A program made the translations under genes and the position numbers. The notes beneath the pieces are model-generated. The model made no database searches, was not told where the DNA came from, and was given only the letters and a program-made list of their open reading frames with translations. From Oligoflexia bacterium (GTDB taxonomy: Bacteria; Bdellovibrionota; UBA1018), in contig JAMPXJ010000002.1 in the NCBI GenBank assembly GCA_023701205.1, forward strand, positions 124,001-188,000: a DNA stretch of 64,000 nt. The letters run 5' to 3'. The stretch's first letter is position 1, and every line of letters starts with the position of its first letter. Below are positions 34,490 to 42,993 of this stretch, in pieces.

Positions 34490-35878
34490 ATGTCAAGCCG
34501 GACCTCCGCCGCCAATCCCTTGCCCATCGTGCATGTCGTGGGCGCGGGCCTCGCTGGAAGCGAAGCCGCGTACTTCCTCGCGGAGCGCGGGGTGCGGGTT
34601 TTTCTCCACGAAATGAGACCCGGCAAGAAGACCCCGGCCCACCAGACCGATCGCTGCGCGGAGCTGGTCTGCAGCAACTCCTTCAAATCCCGCCTGCCGG
34701 CGACGGCGCCCGGAATGCTCAAGGCCGACATGGCCCGCATGGGCTCCCTCGTTCTCCGCGCCGCGGGCGCCGCCTCCGTTCCGGGCGGCGAGGCGCTCGC
34801 CGTGGATCGCGATGTCTTCTCCGAGCACGTCACGCGAGCGCTGCGCTCGCACCCGAACGTGACTCTCGCATCCGAGGAGGTCCTCGCTCCCCGGCCAGAA
34901 AGCGTCACCCTCCTGGCCACGGGCCCGCTGACTTCGGACGCGCTCGGCCAGTGGCTCGTCAAGGCCACCGGCGGCGAGGACCTTTACTTTTACGACGCCG
35001 TCGCGCCGATCGTCGACGCCTCCACGATCGACCGCGAAAGCGCTTTTCTCGCCAATCGCTACGGCAAGGGCGAGGAGGAGGCCTACCTCAACTGCCCGAT
35101 GAATGAAGCGGAGTACGAGGCCTTCATCGATGCGCTCTCGGCGGCCGAAAAGGTGCCGCCCAAGCCTTTCGAAAAGGAGAAGTTCTTCCAGGGCTGCCAG
35201 CCGATCGAGGCGATCGCGGCCACCGGTCGCCAGAGCCTGCGTTACGGCCCGATGAAGCCGGTGGGACTCACCGATCCACGCTCAGGCGCGCGCCCGCACG
35301 CCGTCGTGCAGCTGCGCCCCGAGAACCGCGCGCTCACGGCGTACAACCTGGTGGGCTTCCAGACAAAGCTCAAATACGGGGAGCAGTCGCGGGTATTCCG
35401 ACTGATTCCCGCCCTGCGCGAAGCCGAGTTCCTGCGCCTGGGCTCGATCCATCGCAATACCTATCTCTGCGGCCCCAAAGTCCTGCGGCCCGACCTCTCG
35501 CTCAAGGGACATCCCCGCGTCTATGTGGCGGGCCAGCTCACCGGGGTCGAGGGCTACCTCGAGTCGGCGGCCTGCGGCCTGCTTGCGGCGCTCTTCATCC
35601 TGCAACGGCTCGAAGGCCGGCCCCACGAGGCGCCGCCGGCCGACACCGCGCTCGGGGCGCTGCTGCGGCACGTAACGGCCAGCGAACCCAAGAACTATCA
35701 GCCCGGCAACATGCATTTCGGCCTTTTCGATCCCGCGTTTTTCGAGGGGGTCGCCGAGCTCAAGCGCGATCCCGCCCGCGAGGAGATGGCGAGGCAGGCC
35801 GGCGAGAACTTCTCCCGCTGGTGGATCCGGCTGAGCGCCGAAGCGTCCCGCGCGCAGGATGCGCGCACGGAGCGGTGA
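34490..35878 (+). CDS. trmFO: TrmFO, folate-dependent tRNA m5U54 methyltransferase
   Basis: 462 residues. The FAD-binding dinucleotide fold VVGAGLAGSEAAYFLAERG begins near 15. Family blocks are HEMRPGKKTPAHQTD, AELVCSNSFKS, LPATAPGMLKADM, AVDRDVFSE and the C-terminal GQLTGVEGYLESAACGLLA and GNMHFGLF. It methylates U54 of tRNA using methylenetetrahydrofolate and FADH2. Two cysteines typical of the enzyme are present (CSNSF and NCPMNEAEY). The downstream transporter begins two bases after its stop. Confidence 0.96.
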   Translation: MSSRTSAANPLPIVHVVGAGLAGSEAAYFLAERGVRVFLHEMRPGKKTPAHQTDRCAELVCSNSFKSRLPATAPGMLKADMARMGSLVLRAAGAASVPGGEALAVDRDVFSEHVTRALRSHPNVTLASEEVLAPRPESVTLLATGPLTSDALGQWLVKATGGEDLYFYDAVAPIVDASTIDRESAFLANRYGKGEEEAYLNCPMNEAEYEAFIDALSAAEKVPPKPFEKEKFFQGCQPIEAIAATGRQSLRYGPMKPVGLTDPRSGARPHAVVQLRPENRALTAYNLVGFQTKLKYGEQSRVFRLIPALREAEFLRLGSIHRNTYLCGPKVLRPDLSLKGHPRVYVAGQLTGVEGYLESAACGLLAALFILQRLEGRPHEAPPADTALGALLRHVTASEPKNYQPGNMHFGLFDPAFFEGVAELKRDPAREEMARQAGENFSRWWIRLSAEASRAQDARTER

Positions 35879-35879
35879 T

Positions 35880-36779
35880 ATGGCTTCGCGCGCGCTCCTG
35901 GGCCCCGCATTGATCGGCTTGGCCGCCGTCCTCTGGGCGACGGACGCGCCACTCCGGTACCCGGCGCTGAGCCGGATGAGCCCTGTTTCGCTCGTGTTTT
36001 TCGAGCACCTTTTCGCAATGGCGGCGCTCGCCGCCTGGGCTTTCGTGACCCGCCCGCGGCTCTCTCTCATCCCGAGGCGCGACTGGCTTGCGCTCGCGCT
36101 GATCGGCGCCGGCGCGTCGGCCACGGCGACCGTGCTTTTCACCGCGAGCTTCCGACTGGTCAATCCTTCGGTGGCGATCCTGATCCAGAAGCTCCAGCCG
36201 GTGCTCGTCGTGCTGCTCGCGCTGCTTTTCCTGGGAGAGCGCCCGAAGCCCGGTTTTTACGGCTGGGCGGGGCTCGCGCTCGCGGCCGGCACGGTCCTGA
36301 GCTTCCCCGACCTGAATTTTTCCTTCATCCGCAAGGGTCTCGACCTGCATTCGCGGGGCGTGCTCTACTCGCTGGCGGCGGCATCGATCTGGGCAACCTC
36401 GACCGTCGCGGGAAAATCGCTCCTCAAGCGGAGTCCCGCCTCCGCCGTCACCTTCTGGCGTTACGCCTTCGGGCTCGCCTCGCTCGCGCTTTTCCTGGCG
36501 TTCTCCGCCGCGCGCCCCGATCCCGGCCTGCTGAGCGCGGGCTCGATGCTCGGGACGCTCGCTTACCTCAGTCTCGTCTCCGGCCTCCTCGCGATGAGCT
36601 GCTACTACAAGGGGCTCTCCCGCTCGACGGCGAGCGTGGCCACGTTCGTCGAGCTGCTCTATCCGATCACGGCGGTCGTGGTGAACACGTTCTTTCTCAA
36701 CAGCCCGCTCGATCCCGTCCAGGCCGTCGCGGCGACGATCCTTCTTTTCGCCGTCACCCGCATCTCGCTGCTGAACTGA
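35880..36779 (+). CDS. EamA/DMT-family transporter
   Basis: 299 residues from ATG at 35880, preceded by GGAG and one base after the trmFO stop. About ten membrane helices form two EamA repeats. Typical motifs are VNPSVAILIQKLQPVLVVLL with LGERPK at the end of the first half and VATFVELLYPITAVVVNTFF in the second. It exports or imports a small metabolite; substrate unknown. Co-transcription with trmFO is likely because of the spacing. Confidence 0.85.
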   Translation: MASRALLGPALIGLAAVLWATDAPLRYPALSRMSPVSLVFFEHLFAMAALAAWAFVTRPRLSLIPRRDWLALALIGAGASATATVLFTASFRLVNPSVAILIQKLQPVLVVLLALLFLGERPKPGFYGWAGLALAAGTVLSFPDLNFSFIRKGLDLHSRGVLYSLAAASIWATSTVAGKSLLKRSPASAVTFWRYAFGLASLALFLAFSAARPDPGLLSAGSMLGTLAYLSLVSGLLAMSCYYKGLSRSTASVATFVELLYPITAVVVNTFFLNSPLDPVQAVAATILLFAVTRISLLN

Positions 36780-36801
36780 AACGGGCTGAACTGCGCGCGA
36801 A

Positions 36802-37077
36802 CTACCTCTTCAGCAGCTCGAGGATCTCCTCCGCTTGGGCCCGGATGCGCGCGTAGTCCCGGTCCCGCGCCCACTCGACCGGAAAATAAAACGTCTTCCG
36901 CCGGGTCTGGACGTAAACGCCCCGCCGCAGGTGGAGATCGCTTCCTTCCGGGTCGTAATCCTGGACCAGGTCGGGACTCCGCTCGGTACCCACTCGCGGC
37001 GAGGCCCGCACGCGCGCCTCGGGGAAATCCCGGAACTCGTCCTCGAGGAAGTTCAGCAGGTAATCCAGGGGATCCAA
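36802..37077 (-). CDS. Small conserved-looking cytosolic protein
   Basis: 91 residues, acidic and without membrane segments. It has an N-terminal amphipathic helix (LDYLLNFLEDEFRDF), a short beta region (GVYVQTRRKTFYFPVEWARD) and a C-terminal helix (IRAQAEEILELLKR). It begins four bases after the stop of the KimA-like transporter gene, so it is the second gene of that operon and may modulate the transporter. No domain recognised. Confidence 0.55.
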   Translation of the reverse strand: MDPLDYLLNFLEDEFRDFPEARVRASPRVGTERSPDLVQDYDPEGSDLHLRRGVYVQTRRKTFYFPVEWARDRDYARIRAQAEEILELLKR

Positions 37078-37081
37078 ACGC

Positions 37082-38911
37082 TCAGGTCCCTTTCAGGTGG
37101 TAACGGACGCTGGTCACGACCTTCCGCCGCCGGAACATCAGCGCCGCGCGGATCAGGAAGGCCGTCTGGTTGTGCAGCACCTGCTGCCACCATTTCGCGG
37201 TCACGAATTCGGGGATCACGACGGTAAGCATCTCGTCGTGGGTCGTCTGCTCAACGTCATCGATGTAATCCAGCAGCGGGGCGATCACCGAGCGATAGGG
37301 CGACTTCAGCACGACGAACGGGATCTCCCGCGCCCATTTTTTCCATTCCGCCTTCACGCGCTCGGTCGTCTCGGGGTCGATCTCGACGTAACAGGCGCGC
37401 ACGTCATTCGAGATCGAAAGCGCGTAACGAAGCGCATCGATCACGCCGCGATGGATCCCCGAGATCGGCACGATCACCGTGTGCTTGATGGGTTCGAGCC
37501 GCGGCGGGGCCTCCTGGCCGATGAGCGAGAGCTGCTTGCCGACCTCCAGATAATGCGCGTTGATCCTCATGAAGATGATGACGAAGATCGGGATCAGCAG
37601 GATGACCATCCAGGCGCCGGCGGCGAACTTCGTGGAGGCGATCACGACCAGGACCACGAAGGTGGTCATGGCGCCCGTAAGGTTGAAGAAGATCGACCCG
37701 ACCCAGCCCTTCTCGCGCTTGCGCAGATGGTGCCGGACCATTCCGGCCTGCGAAAGCGTGAACGACAGGAACACACCGACCGCATACAGCGGAATCAGGT
37801 GATGGGTGTCGCCCTTGAAGATGAAGATCAGGAAAGCGGCCGCAAGGCTCAGCCCGAGGATCCCGTTGGAGAACACGAGCCGGTCGCCAAGGCTCGCGAG
37901 CTGCCGGGGAAGGAAGCGGTCCTTCGCGAGGAACGACGAGAGCCGCGGGAAGTCCGAATAGGCCGTATTGGCCGCCAGGATGAGGATCATCGCCGTCGAG
38001 CCTTGCAATACGTAATAAAAGAAACTCTCGCCGAAGATCTTGCGCCCCAGCACCGAGACCGCCGTCTCGTGCTCGTGCGGGATGACGCCGTAGATATGCG
38101 ACAGGGAGGTGATACCCAGGAAAAGCGTGCTCAGAATCACGGCCATCCACACCAGCGTGATCTTCGCGTTCTTCTGCATGGGCGGCCGGAAAAGCGATAC
38201 CCCGTCCGAGATCGCCTCGATCCCGCTGAGCGCGGCGCAGCCCGAGGAGAACGCGCGCAGAAGCAGGATCGTCGGAATCACCGGATAGGTCTCGTGGATC
38301 AGGGGCGCCTCGGGCACGGCCGCGCCGGTCGCGAGCTTCCAGATCCCGACGGCGATGAGAATCAGAAAGGAGAGAATGAAGAGATACGTCGGCAACGCGA
38401 AAATCGAGGCGGACTCGCGGACGCCGCGGAGGTTGAAAAACATGATCATCAGGATGATGATCGCGCCCATCGCTTCCTTGTGCGCCTGGAAGAACGGCAC
38501 GGCCGAAGCGATGTTCTCGACGCCGGCAGCCACCGAGACGGCAACCGTCAGGGTGTAGTCGATGAGCAGCGCCGCGCCGGCGACGAGCCCGGCCCGTACC
38601 CCCAGGTTCTCCTTCACGACGAAATAAGCCCCGCTTCCGCCCGGGTAGGCCTCGATCGTCTGGCGATACGAAAGCGTCACGATCGCGATCAGGATGACAA
38701 TGGCCAGCGAAATCGGGACGGAATACGCGAGCGCCGCGACGCCAACGAGCGCGAGCGGGATCAGGATCTCCTCCGTCGCATACGCCACGGAGGACAACGC
38801 GTCCGAGGAAAGAACGGCAAGCCCTTTCCACTTCGGAATGCGCTCATGGCTCGCCATGTGACTGGAAAGGGGCTGACCCAGCAAAAAACGTTTGGCTCTC
38901 GATAAGTTCAT
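37082..38911 (-). CDS. KimA-like (APC superfamily) potassium transporter
   Basis: 609 residues from ATG at 38911. About twelve membrane helices. The APC core shows SVAYATEEILIPL, EAYPGGSGAYFVVKENLG, GVENIASAVPF and SSGCAALSGIEAISDGVSLF. The cytoplasmic C-terminal domain (about 485-609) begins TVIVPISGIHRGVIDALRYA, like the nucleotide-binding-fold tail of KimA/YdaO. KimA is a proton-coupled K+ importer, c-di-AMP-inhibited in Firmicutes. Regulation here is not known. The tail and length favour KimA over a simple amino-acid permease. Confidence 0.8.
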   Translation of the reverse strand: MNLSRAKRFLLGQPLSSHMASHERIPKWKGLAVLSSDALSSVAYATEEILIPLALVGVAALAYSVPISLAIVILIAIVTLSYRQTIEAYPGGSGAYFVVKENLGVRAGLVAGAALLIDYTLTVAVSVAAGVENIASAVPFFQAHKEAMGAIIILMIMFFNLRGVRESASIFALPTYLFILSFLILIAVGIWKLATGAAVPEAPLIHETYPVIPTILLLRAFSSGCAALSGIEAISDGVSLFRPPMQKNAKITLVWMAVILSTLFLGITSLSHIYGVIPHEHETAVSVLGRKIFGESFFYYVLQGSTAMILILAANTAYSDFPRLSSFLAKDRFLPRQLASLGDRLVFSNGILGLSLAAAFLIFIFKGDTHHLIPLYAVGVFLSFTLSQAGMVRHHLRKREKGWVGSIFFNLTGAMTTFVVLVVIASTKFAAGAWMVILLIPIFVIIFMRINAHYLEVGKQLSLIGQEAPPRLEPIKHTVIVPISGIHRGVIDALRYALSISNDVRACYVEIDPETTERVKAEWKKWAREIPFVVLKSPYRSVIAPLLDYIDDVEQTTHDEMLTVVIPEFVTAKWWQQVLHNQTAFLIRAALMFRRRKVVTSVRYHLKGT

Positions 38912-39290
38912 AATCCCGGTGTCCAGCTCCAATGTCGGTTGAGTGCGCCAATTTGATTCCAAAACTTGCGGCCGTCAAGGGAACTCACGGGTCCCCTAAC
39001 TGCCACCAGGAGCAAAATGCCCCTTCTCCGGGAGAGGTGTCTAACCTTTCGACAGAAGCGGGGCTTAAATGGGAATTTTTACATACTCTCAAACTAATCA
39101 GCAACTTAACCATCGAAGTCATTGACAAATCGAGGATCAACGCAGATGAAAAAGTCTGGCAAGCCCCTTGCTATTAGCGCATCTGCTAACTCAAAACGCC
39201 CATGAGACGCCTCGGGACGTCCAGCAAGCGCCGAGAGAGAAGAAATTTTTGAACGTGTTTTTAAAGCAGTTTAACAAGGAGATCCTTTCA
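38912..39290. other. Divergent 5' region with a strong nested hairpin
   Basis: 379 bases between the KimA-like gene and an outer-membrane gene. Positions about 39019-39067 can fold as GCCCCTTCT...AGAAGcGGGGC enclosing GAGAGGT/ACCTTTC. A second dyad GGGAACTCACGGGTCCC lies just before it. The element could be the leader of either flanking gene. It matches no riboswitch I know. A short frame within this region lacks a ribosome site and looks spurious. Confidence 0.4.
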
Positions 39291-40163
39291 ATGAAGCTCG
39301 ATCATGTGACCCGACTGGGAAGCATCGGAACACTGGCGTTGGCAACCTCCCTGATTGCAAGCGCGGCCCTGGCGGAAACTGCCCCTGCCGCTCCCACGAC
39401 GACCGCGAACGCGCAAGCTGTCGCCCCGACCTTCATGGAAAAGATTTCCGTGAGCTATGTCGGCATCCTGGCGGGCCCCTCGGTGGCTCATCCGCTTTCC
39501 TCGCTTCAGCCCGATGAGAACGGCGCGATGAGCGAAGAGTCACCCGTCACGCTCATCAGCAGCGTGAGTGCCGGTTACAAGATCACCGACAGCATCCGGA
39601 TCGGCCCCATGGTGAACTTCGACTACATCCCGGTGCGCGGCCAGCAGATGATCCTGCGCGATTCCGGCATCCGCGCCAATCTCGGCACGCTTTTCAAGGC
39701 CGGCAACTTCGATCTCTCGGGTGACGTTCGCGGCTATGCCCCGACGGACTTCACCGAGGCCGGCCAGGCCCGCCATCTCCTGGGTGCCCTGCGGAGCACC
39801 CAGATCGCCAACTACAAACTGGGCGAGAGCCGCTTCACCTTGGGCGTTGCGGCGTTCGAGACCTTCTATGCCTACACGGACCAGGCCGCGGATGCGCGCA
39901 GAAAGCTGCGTGTCTACTTCGCCCCGAGCATCGCGTATGAAATCACGCCCGCGATCTCCGCTTCGCTCATGTGGGAGCAGGACCGGCACTATGTCCTGAC
40001 GAGAGGCTGGGGCAACAGGTCGCCGGCCGACATCGCGCTGGGCTTCAGCTTCGACGTCACGCCGACGGTGAACCTGACGCCGTCCGTGACGATCTACCCC
40101 AATGACACGGTCAATGCCGATGCCGCCCAGCTCGGCATGCTCATCGTCGCGAAGCTGATCTGA
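39291..40163 (+). CDS. Outer-membrane beta-barrel protein
   Basis: 290 residues. ATG at 39291 is set by AAGGAG nine bases upstream. The signal peptide ends near ALA (about 28). The mature part is made of amphipathic strands with turn-prone loops (KISVSYVGILAGPSV, TLISSVSAGYKITDSIRIG, LRVYFAPSIAYEI) and ends QLGMLIVAKLI. It looks like a small surface barrel. No known family. It has a strong terminator 28 bases after the stop and is probably a highly expressed single gene. Confidence 0.7.
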   Translation: MKLDHVTRLGSIGTLALATSLIASAALAETAPAAPTTTANAQAVAPTFMEKISVSYVGILAGPSVAHPLSSLQPDENGAMSEESPVTLISSVSAGYKITDSIRIGPMVNFDYIPVRGQQMILRDSGIRANLGTLFKAGNFDLSGDVRGYAPTDFTEAGQARHLLGALRSTQIANYKLGESRFTLGVAAFETFYAYTDQAADARRKLRVYFAPSIAYEITPAISASLMWEQDRHYVLTRGWGNRSPADIALGFSFDVTPTVNLTPSVTIYPNDTVNADAAQLGMLIVAKLI

Positions 40164-40190
40164 CCTGCGGCTACCGTTTCGAATCATGAA

Positions 40191-40218
40191 AGCCCGGCGC
40201 GCCTCTGGCCGCCGGGCT
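40191..40218 (+). terminator. Strong terminator after the outer-membrane gene
   Basis: AGCCCGGCG (40191-40199) pairs perfectly with CGCCGGGCT (40210-40218), with a 10-base loop, followed by TTTGCTTT. Confidence 0.85.
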
Positions 40219-40253
40219 TTTGCTTTCCAGCGAGGACGTGCTAAGACCTCTTC

Positions 40254-40769
40254 ATGAAAACCCTCACCGAGTTCCCCGCCGCCACCCTCAAGAATGCCTT
40301 CAAAGCCCAGCAGGACCTGCAAACCGCCGGAAAAACGCCGGAAGAGCTGCCGCAGGCGCTCGGCGAAGCCCTCAAGCTCGAAGGGGACAAGCTCGCGTAC
40401 CTCTTCTCGGCGCTCGAGCTCGTCGGTCCCAAGCTCAACGATCTCAAGCGCGTGGTCGTGCTCTCGCTCAACGAAGGCGAGAAGGCCCCGTCAAAGGCGC
40501 TGCAGAAGGAAGACAAATATTTTGTTGCCGAATACTTCCCCCCGATGCCTGGCAAAGGCCCGGCCGGAAGACCCGCGCACGGCGGAAAGGGCAAAGGCGA
40601 CAAGCCGCGCGGCAAAGGCAAGCGTCGCGGCGGAGGCCGTGACGGCGAGAAGCGCGGCAGCGGCCGCGGAGAGCGCCGCGATGGCGACAAGCGCAGTGGC
40701 GAGCGCGGTGAGCGCCGCGGTCCCACGCCGAAAGCACCCGCTCCGGTCATCCAGCCCAAGGGTGAGTAA
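40254..40769 (+). CDS. Protein with a basic Arg/Gly/Lys-rich tail
   Basis: 171 residues. The first 95 are a compact helical region (TEFPAATLKNAFKAQQDLQT, ELVGPKLNDLKRVVVLSL). From about 100 onward the sequence becomes Gly/Lys/Arg-rich with repeated RGGG, GERR and KRSGERGERRG patterns, an RGG-like disordered tail that suggests RNA or polyanion binding. There is no strong ribosome site. No family recognised. It lies alone between two terminator-like hairpins. Confidence 0.6.
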   Translation: MKTLTEFPAATLKNAFKAQQDLQTAGKTPEELPQALGEALKLEGDKLAYLFSALELVGPKLNDLKRVVVLSLNEGEKAPSKALQKEDKYFVAEYFPPMPGKGPAGRPAHGGKGKGDKPRGKGKRRGGGRDGEKRGSGRGERRDGDKRSGERGERRGPTPKAPAPVIQPKGE

Positions 40770-40983
40770 GCTCATCGACCAGGGCTTGCGCCCGCGGGTC
40801 TCGCACGCACGAATTTGGGCCGGAATGCCTCACGAAAGGCGTCTTGCACGGAATACTCCCGGGCATTCGGGACAAACTACCTCGCCATGTTCCATTTTTT
40901 CCCACGGAAAATTATATAACTAGCTGTAATCAAAAGTAAAAATCGTAGCAAGCCTCCTCTTCCGGTGGTATCAGGTTTCCATC

Positions 40984-41007
40984 AAAACCCGTCTTTCTTC
41001 GGGTTTT
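40984..41007 (+). promoter_or_regulatory. Hairpin in the leader of the cytochrome gene
   Basis: AAAACCCG (40984-40991) and CGGGTTTT (41000-41007) pair perfectly around an 8-base loop, 20 bases before the cytochrome start and just before its Shine-Dalgarno sequence. It could be an attenuator or a bidirectional terminator. Confidence 0.5.
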
Positions 41008-41027
41008 CATCAAGAGGAGAAAGGTCC

Positions 41028-42266
41028 ATGACTGCAAAACTGACGACTGCGTTCGCGGTCTGTATGGCTTTGTCGCTCGGATTCGTCCGTGCCGAGGCCA
41101 AAGCGGAGCAAGCGGATTTCGTCGGCTCCCGGCGTTGTTACAAGTGCCACGCCGATGAGTTCGACAGCTGGAAGACCACCTTCCATTCGAAGATGGTGCA
41201 GAAGAAAGACGACGGCCTGCTGAAGGCCGCCGCGGAGAAATGGGAGTCCGACGGCACCAACCCGGGCCCGAAAAAGGGCAACGTCTCGGCCTCTGATTTC
41301 ACGTTGAACGATGTTGAACTGGTCGTGGGGTCAAAGTGGAAGCAGCGGTACCTGGTGAAAAACCCGGCTACGGGCGGCTTTCAGTTTCTCGACAAGCAAT
41401 TCAACCGGATGAGCGGGAAGTGGGAAGGCTACGGCAACAAGAACGACTGGAACACCATGTGCGCGACCTGCCACACCACCGGCTACCGCCTCACCGAGTA
41501 CGATCCTTCGAATCCCGCCGCGCAAAAATCGCAGTGGAGCGAGGAGAACGTCAGCTGCGAGTCGTGCCATGGCCCGGGCGGCAAGCACATCAAGAGCAAA
41601 TCCAAGGCTGACATCTGGAGCTTCAAAGGCAAATCAAAAGAGGATCAGTCGCGGGTCTGCGGCTACTGCCATATCCGCGCGGAAAACTTCCGCTTCAAGT
41701 CGGCCCAAGGCAAGCCCCGCGAGGACCTTCCCGCGCCGAACCTGGGCGAGACCTTCACGCCCGGGATGGACTGGACCTCCTGGTATCCCGAGCAGGTCGT
41801 GATCCCGGCGGTCCATCCCGAGGATCGCGCCGATGTCGAGCATGAGGGCGACCTCAAGGGCATGTTCCTCCTGGACGATATCTCGAAGGCCAACGGCGTC
41901 TACGAAGCCGCCAAGCACCATCAGCAGTATCAGGAGTTCGTCCAGTCCAAACACTACACGAGCGGGAAAGTGAGCTGCCTGGACTGCCACTCGATGCACG
42001 CGGTCGAGGGACAGGAGACGATCGATCCCAAGACGTCCTGCGCGAAATGCCATGAGGAGCCGATGGATGTCGAACAGGTCATGCCCGGCACCGCCAAAAC
42101 CGCGGCGAACCTCTTCGTGAGGACCCATACTTTCCTGAAAAATCAGAGCCGCCCGAGCGGACCTCTGGCTTCGGGGGAGCCTGAGTACCTGGTAAGCGAG
42201 CCGAACTCGTCGCTCCTGGACGCGTTCCGCTTCGTGAACAGCACGAGGGTTTCGAAGCTGTTCTGA
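41028..42266 (+). CDS. Periplasmic hexaheme cytochrome c
   Basis: 412 residues from ATG at 41028, with AGGAGAAAGG upstream. A signal peptide (ends near AEAKAE) is followed by six CxxCH haem sites: CYKCH, CATCH, CESCH, CGYCH, CLDCH and CAKCH. Extra histidines (FHSKM, HSMH, RTHTFL) can be distal ligands. The pattern is close to the cytochrome c554/multihaem family used in anaerobic or nitrogen-oxide electron transfer. The redox partner is unknown. It is monocistronic in appearance and converges with the DJ-1 gene. Confidence 0.9.
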   Translation: MTAKLTTAFAVCMALSLGFVRAEAKAEQADFVGSRRCYKCHADEFDSWKTTFHSKMVQKKDDGLLKAAAEKWESDGTNPGPKKGNVSASDFTLNDVELVVGSKWKQRYLVKNPATGGFQFLDKQFNRMSGKWEGYGNKNDWNTMCATCHTTGYRLTEYDPSNPAAQKSQWSEENVSCESCHGPGGKHIKSKSKADIWSFKGKSKEDQSRVCGYCHIRAENFRFKSAQGKPREDLPAPNLGETFTPGMDWTSWYPEQVVIPAVHPEDRADVEHEGDLKGMFLLDDISKANGVYEAAKHHQQYQEFVQSKHYTSGKVSCLDCHSMHAVEGQETIDPKTSCAKCHEEPMDVEQVMPGTAKTAANLFVRTHTFLKNQSRPSGPLASGEPEYLVSEPNSSLLDAFRFVNSTRVSKLF

Positions 42267-42326
42267 TTCGTTGCGGCCTGAAGGCCCGGGGCGCTCCGGA
42301 GACGGAGTGCCTCGGGTCGAGGCAGG

Positions 42327-42941
42327 CTAACCGGCAAGGCGCTTGCGTTCGCGCGCGAGAGCGGCCCGCCGAAGTTCCGGAAGAAATGCCCTCAGCAGCT
42401 CATCGATGTCTTCGGCACCCCTCGCGGTGAAAAGATTGCGATCCTGGCTCACCGGCCCCGACTTCCAGACGGCGCCGGCTTTTTCGAGATCCTTGCGGAT
42501 CGACGCGATTCCCGTCACCGTGCGCCCGTCATGCAGGACTCCCGCATCGGCCAGCAGCCAGCAGCCGTGTCCCACCGCGGCGATCGGCTTCTCGTCGATC
42601 ATGAAATTGCGGACGAGCCCCAGGAGATAAGGCGAGGCCCGCATCGAGTCGGCGCTCAATGCTCCACCGAGGATCAGCAGCGCATCGAAGGACTCCGGGC
42701 TTACGGCCGTCGCCAGCCGGCCGGCTCTGACCGTTTTCCCTCGATCCAAACCCTTGAGCGAGTGGATTCCGTCGGCGAGCTGCTCCTCGCCGGGTGCCAG
42801 GACCTCGACCGTCGCGCCCGCGCGCCGCAGTTCCCAGACTGCCGAGTCAAACTGGGTCTGATCGAAGCCATCCGCGACCAGAACGGCGATTCTCGCGTTT
42901 TCGAGCTGCCCACCGGCATTGCCGGTCGTGCGGACCTTCAT
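42327..42941 (-). CDS. DJ-1/PfpI-family protein
   Basis: 204 residues from ATG at 42941 (an ATG six codons earlier is possible). The type-1 glutamine-amidotransferase-like fold is shown by IAVLVADGFDQTQFDSAV, an acidic residue in APGEEQL, LLILGGALS and the nucleophile elbow AVGHGCWLL with Cys. Members act as glyoxalases, deglycases or proteases in the cytosol. It lies 52 bases after the start of the amidase stop region and is on the same strand, so weak co-transcription is possible. The substrate is unclear. Confidence 0.85.
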   Translation of the reverse strand: MKVRTTGNAGGQLENARIAVLVADGFDQTQFDSAVWELRRAGATVEVLAPGEEQLADGIHSLKGLDRGKTVRAGRLATAVSPESFDALLILGGALSADSMRASPYLLGLVRNFMIDEKPIAAVGHGCWLLADAGVLHDGRTVTGIASIRKDLEKAGAVWKSGPVSQDRNLFTARGAEDIDELLRAFLPELRRAALARERKRLAG

Positions 42942-42993
42942 CCAGCGAAAAACGAGCAAAGCTCATGCCTCGCCTGGGGAGCCCGAGCACCCG

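Noticed and set aside
38932..39177. An 81-codon frame upstream of the outer-membrane gene
   Set aside because: No ribosome site, no hydrophobic or domain pattern, and it runs through the nested hairpin.
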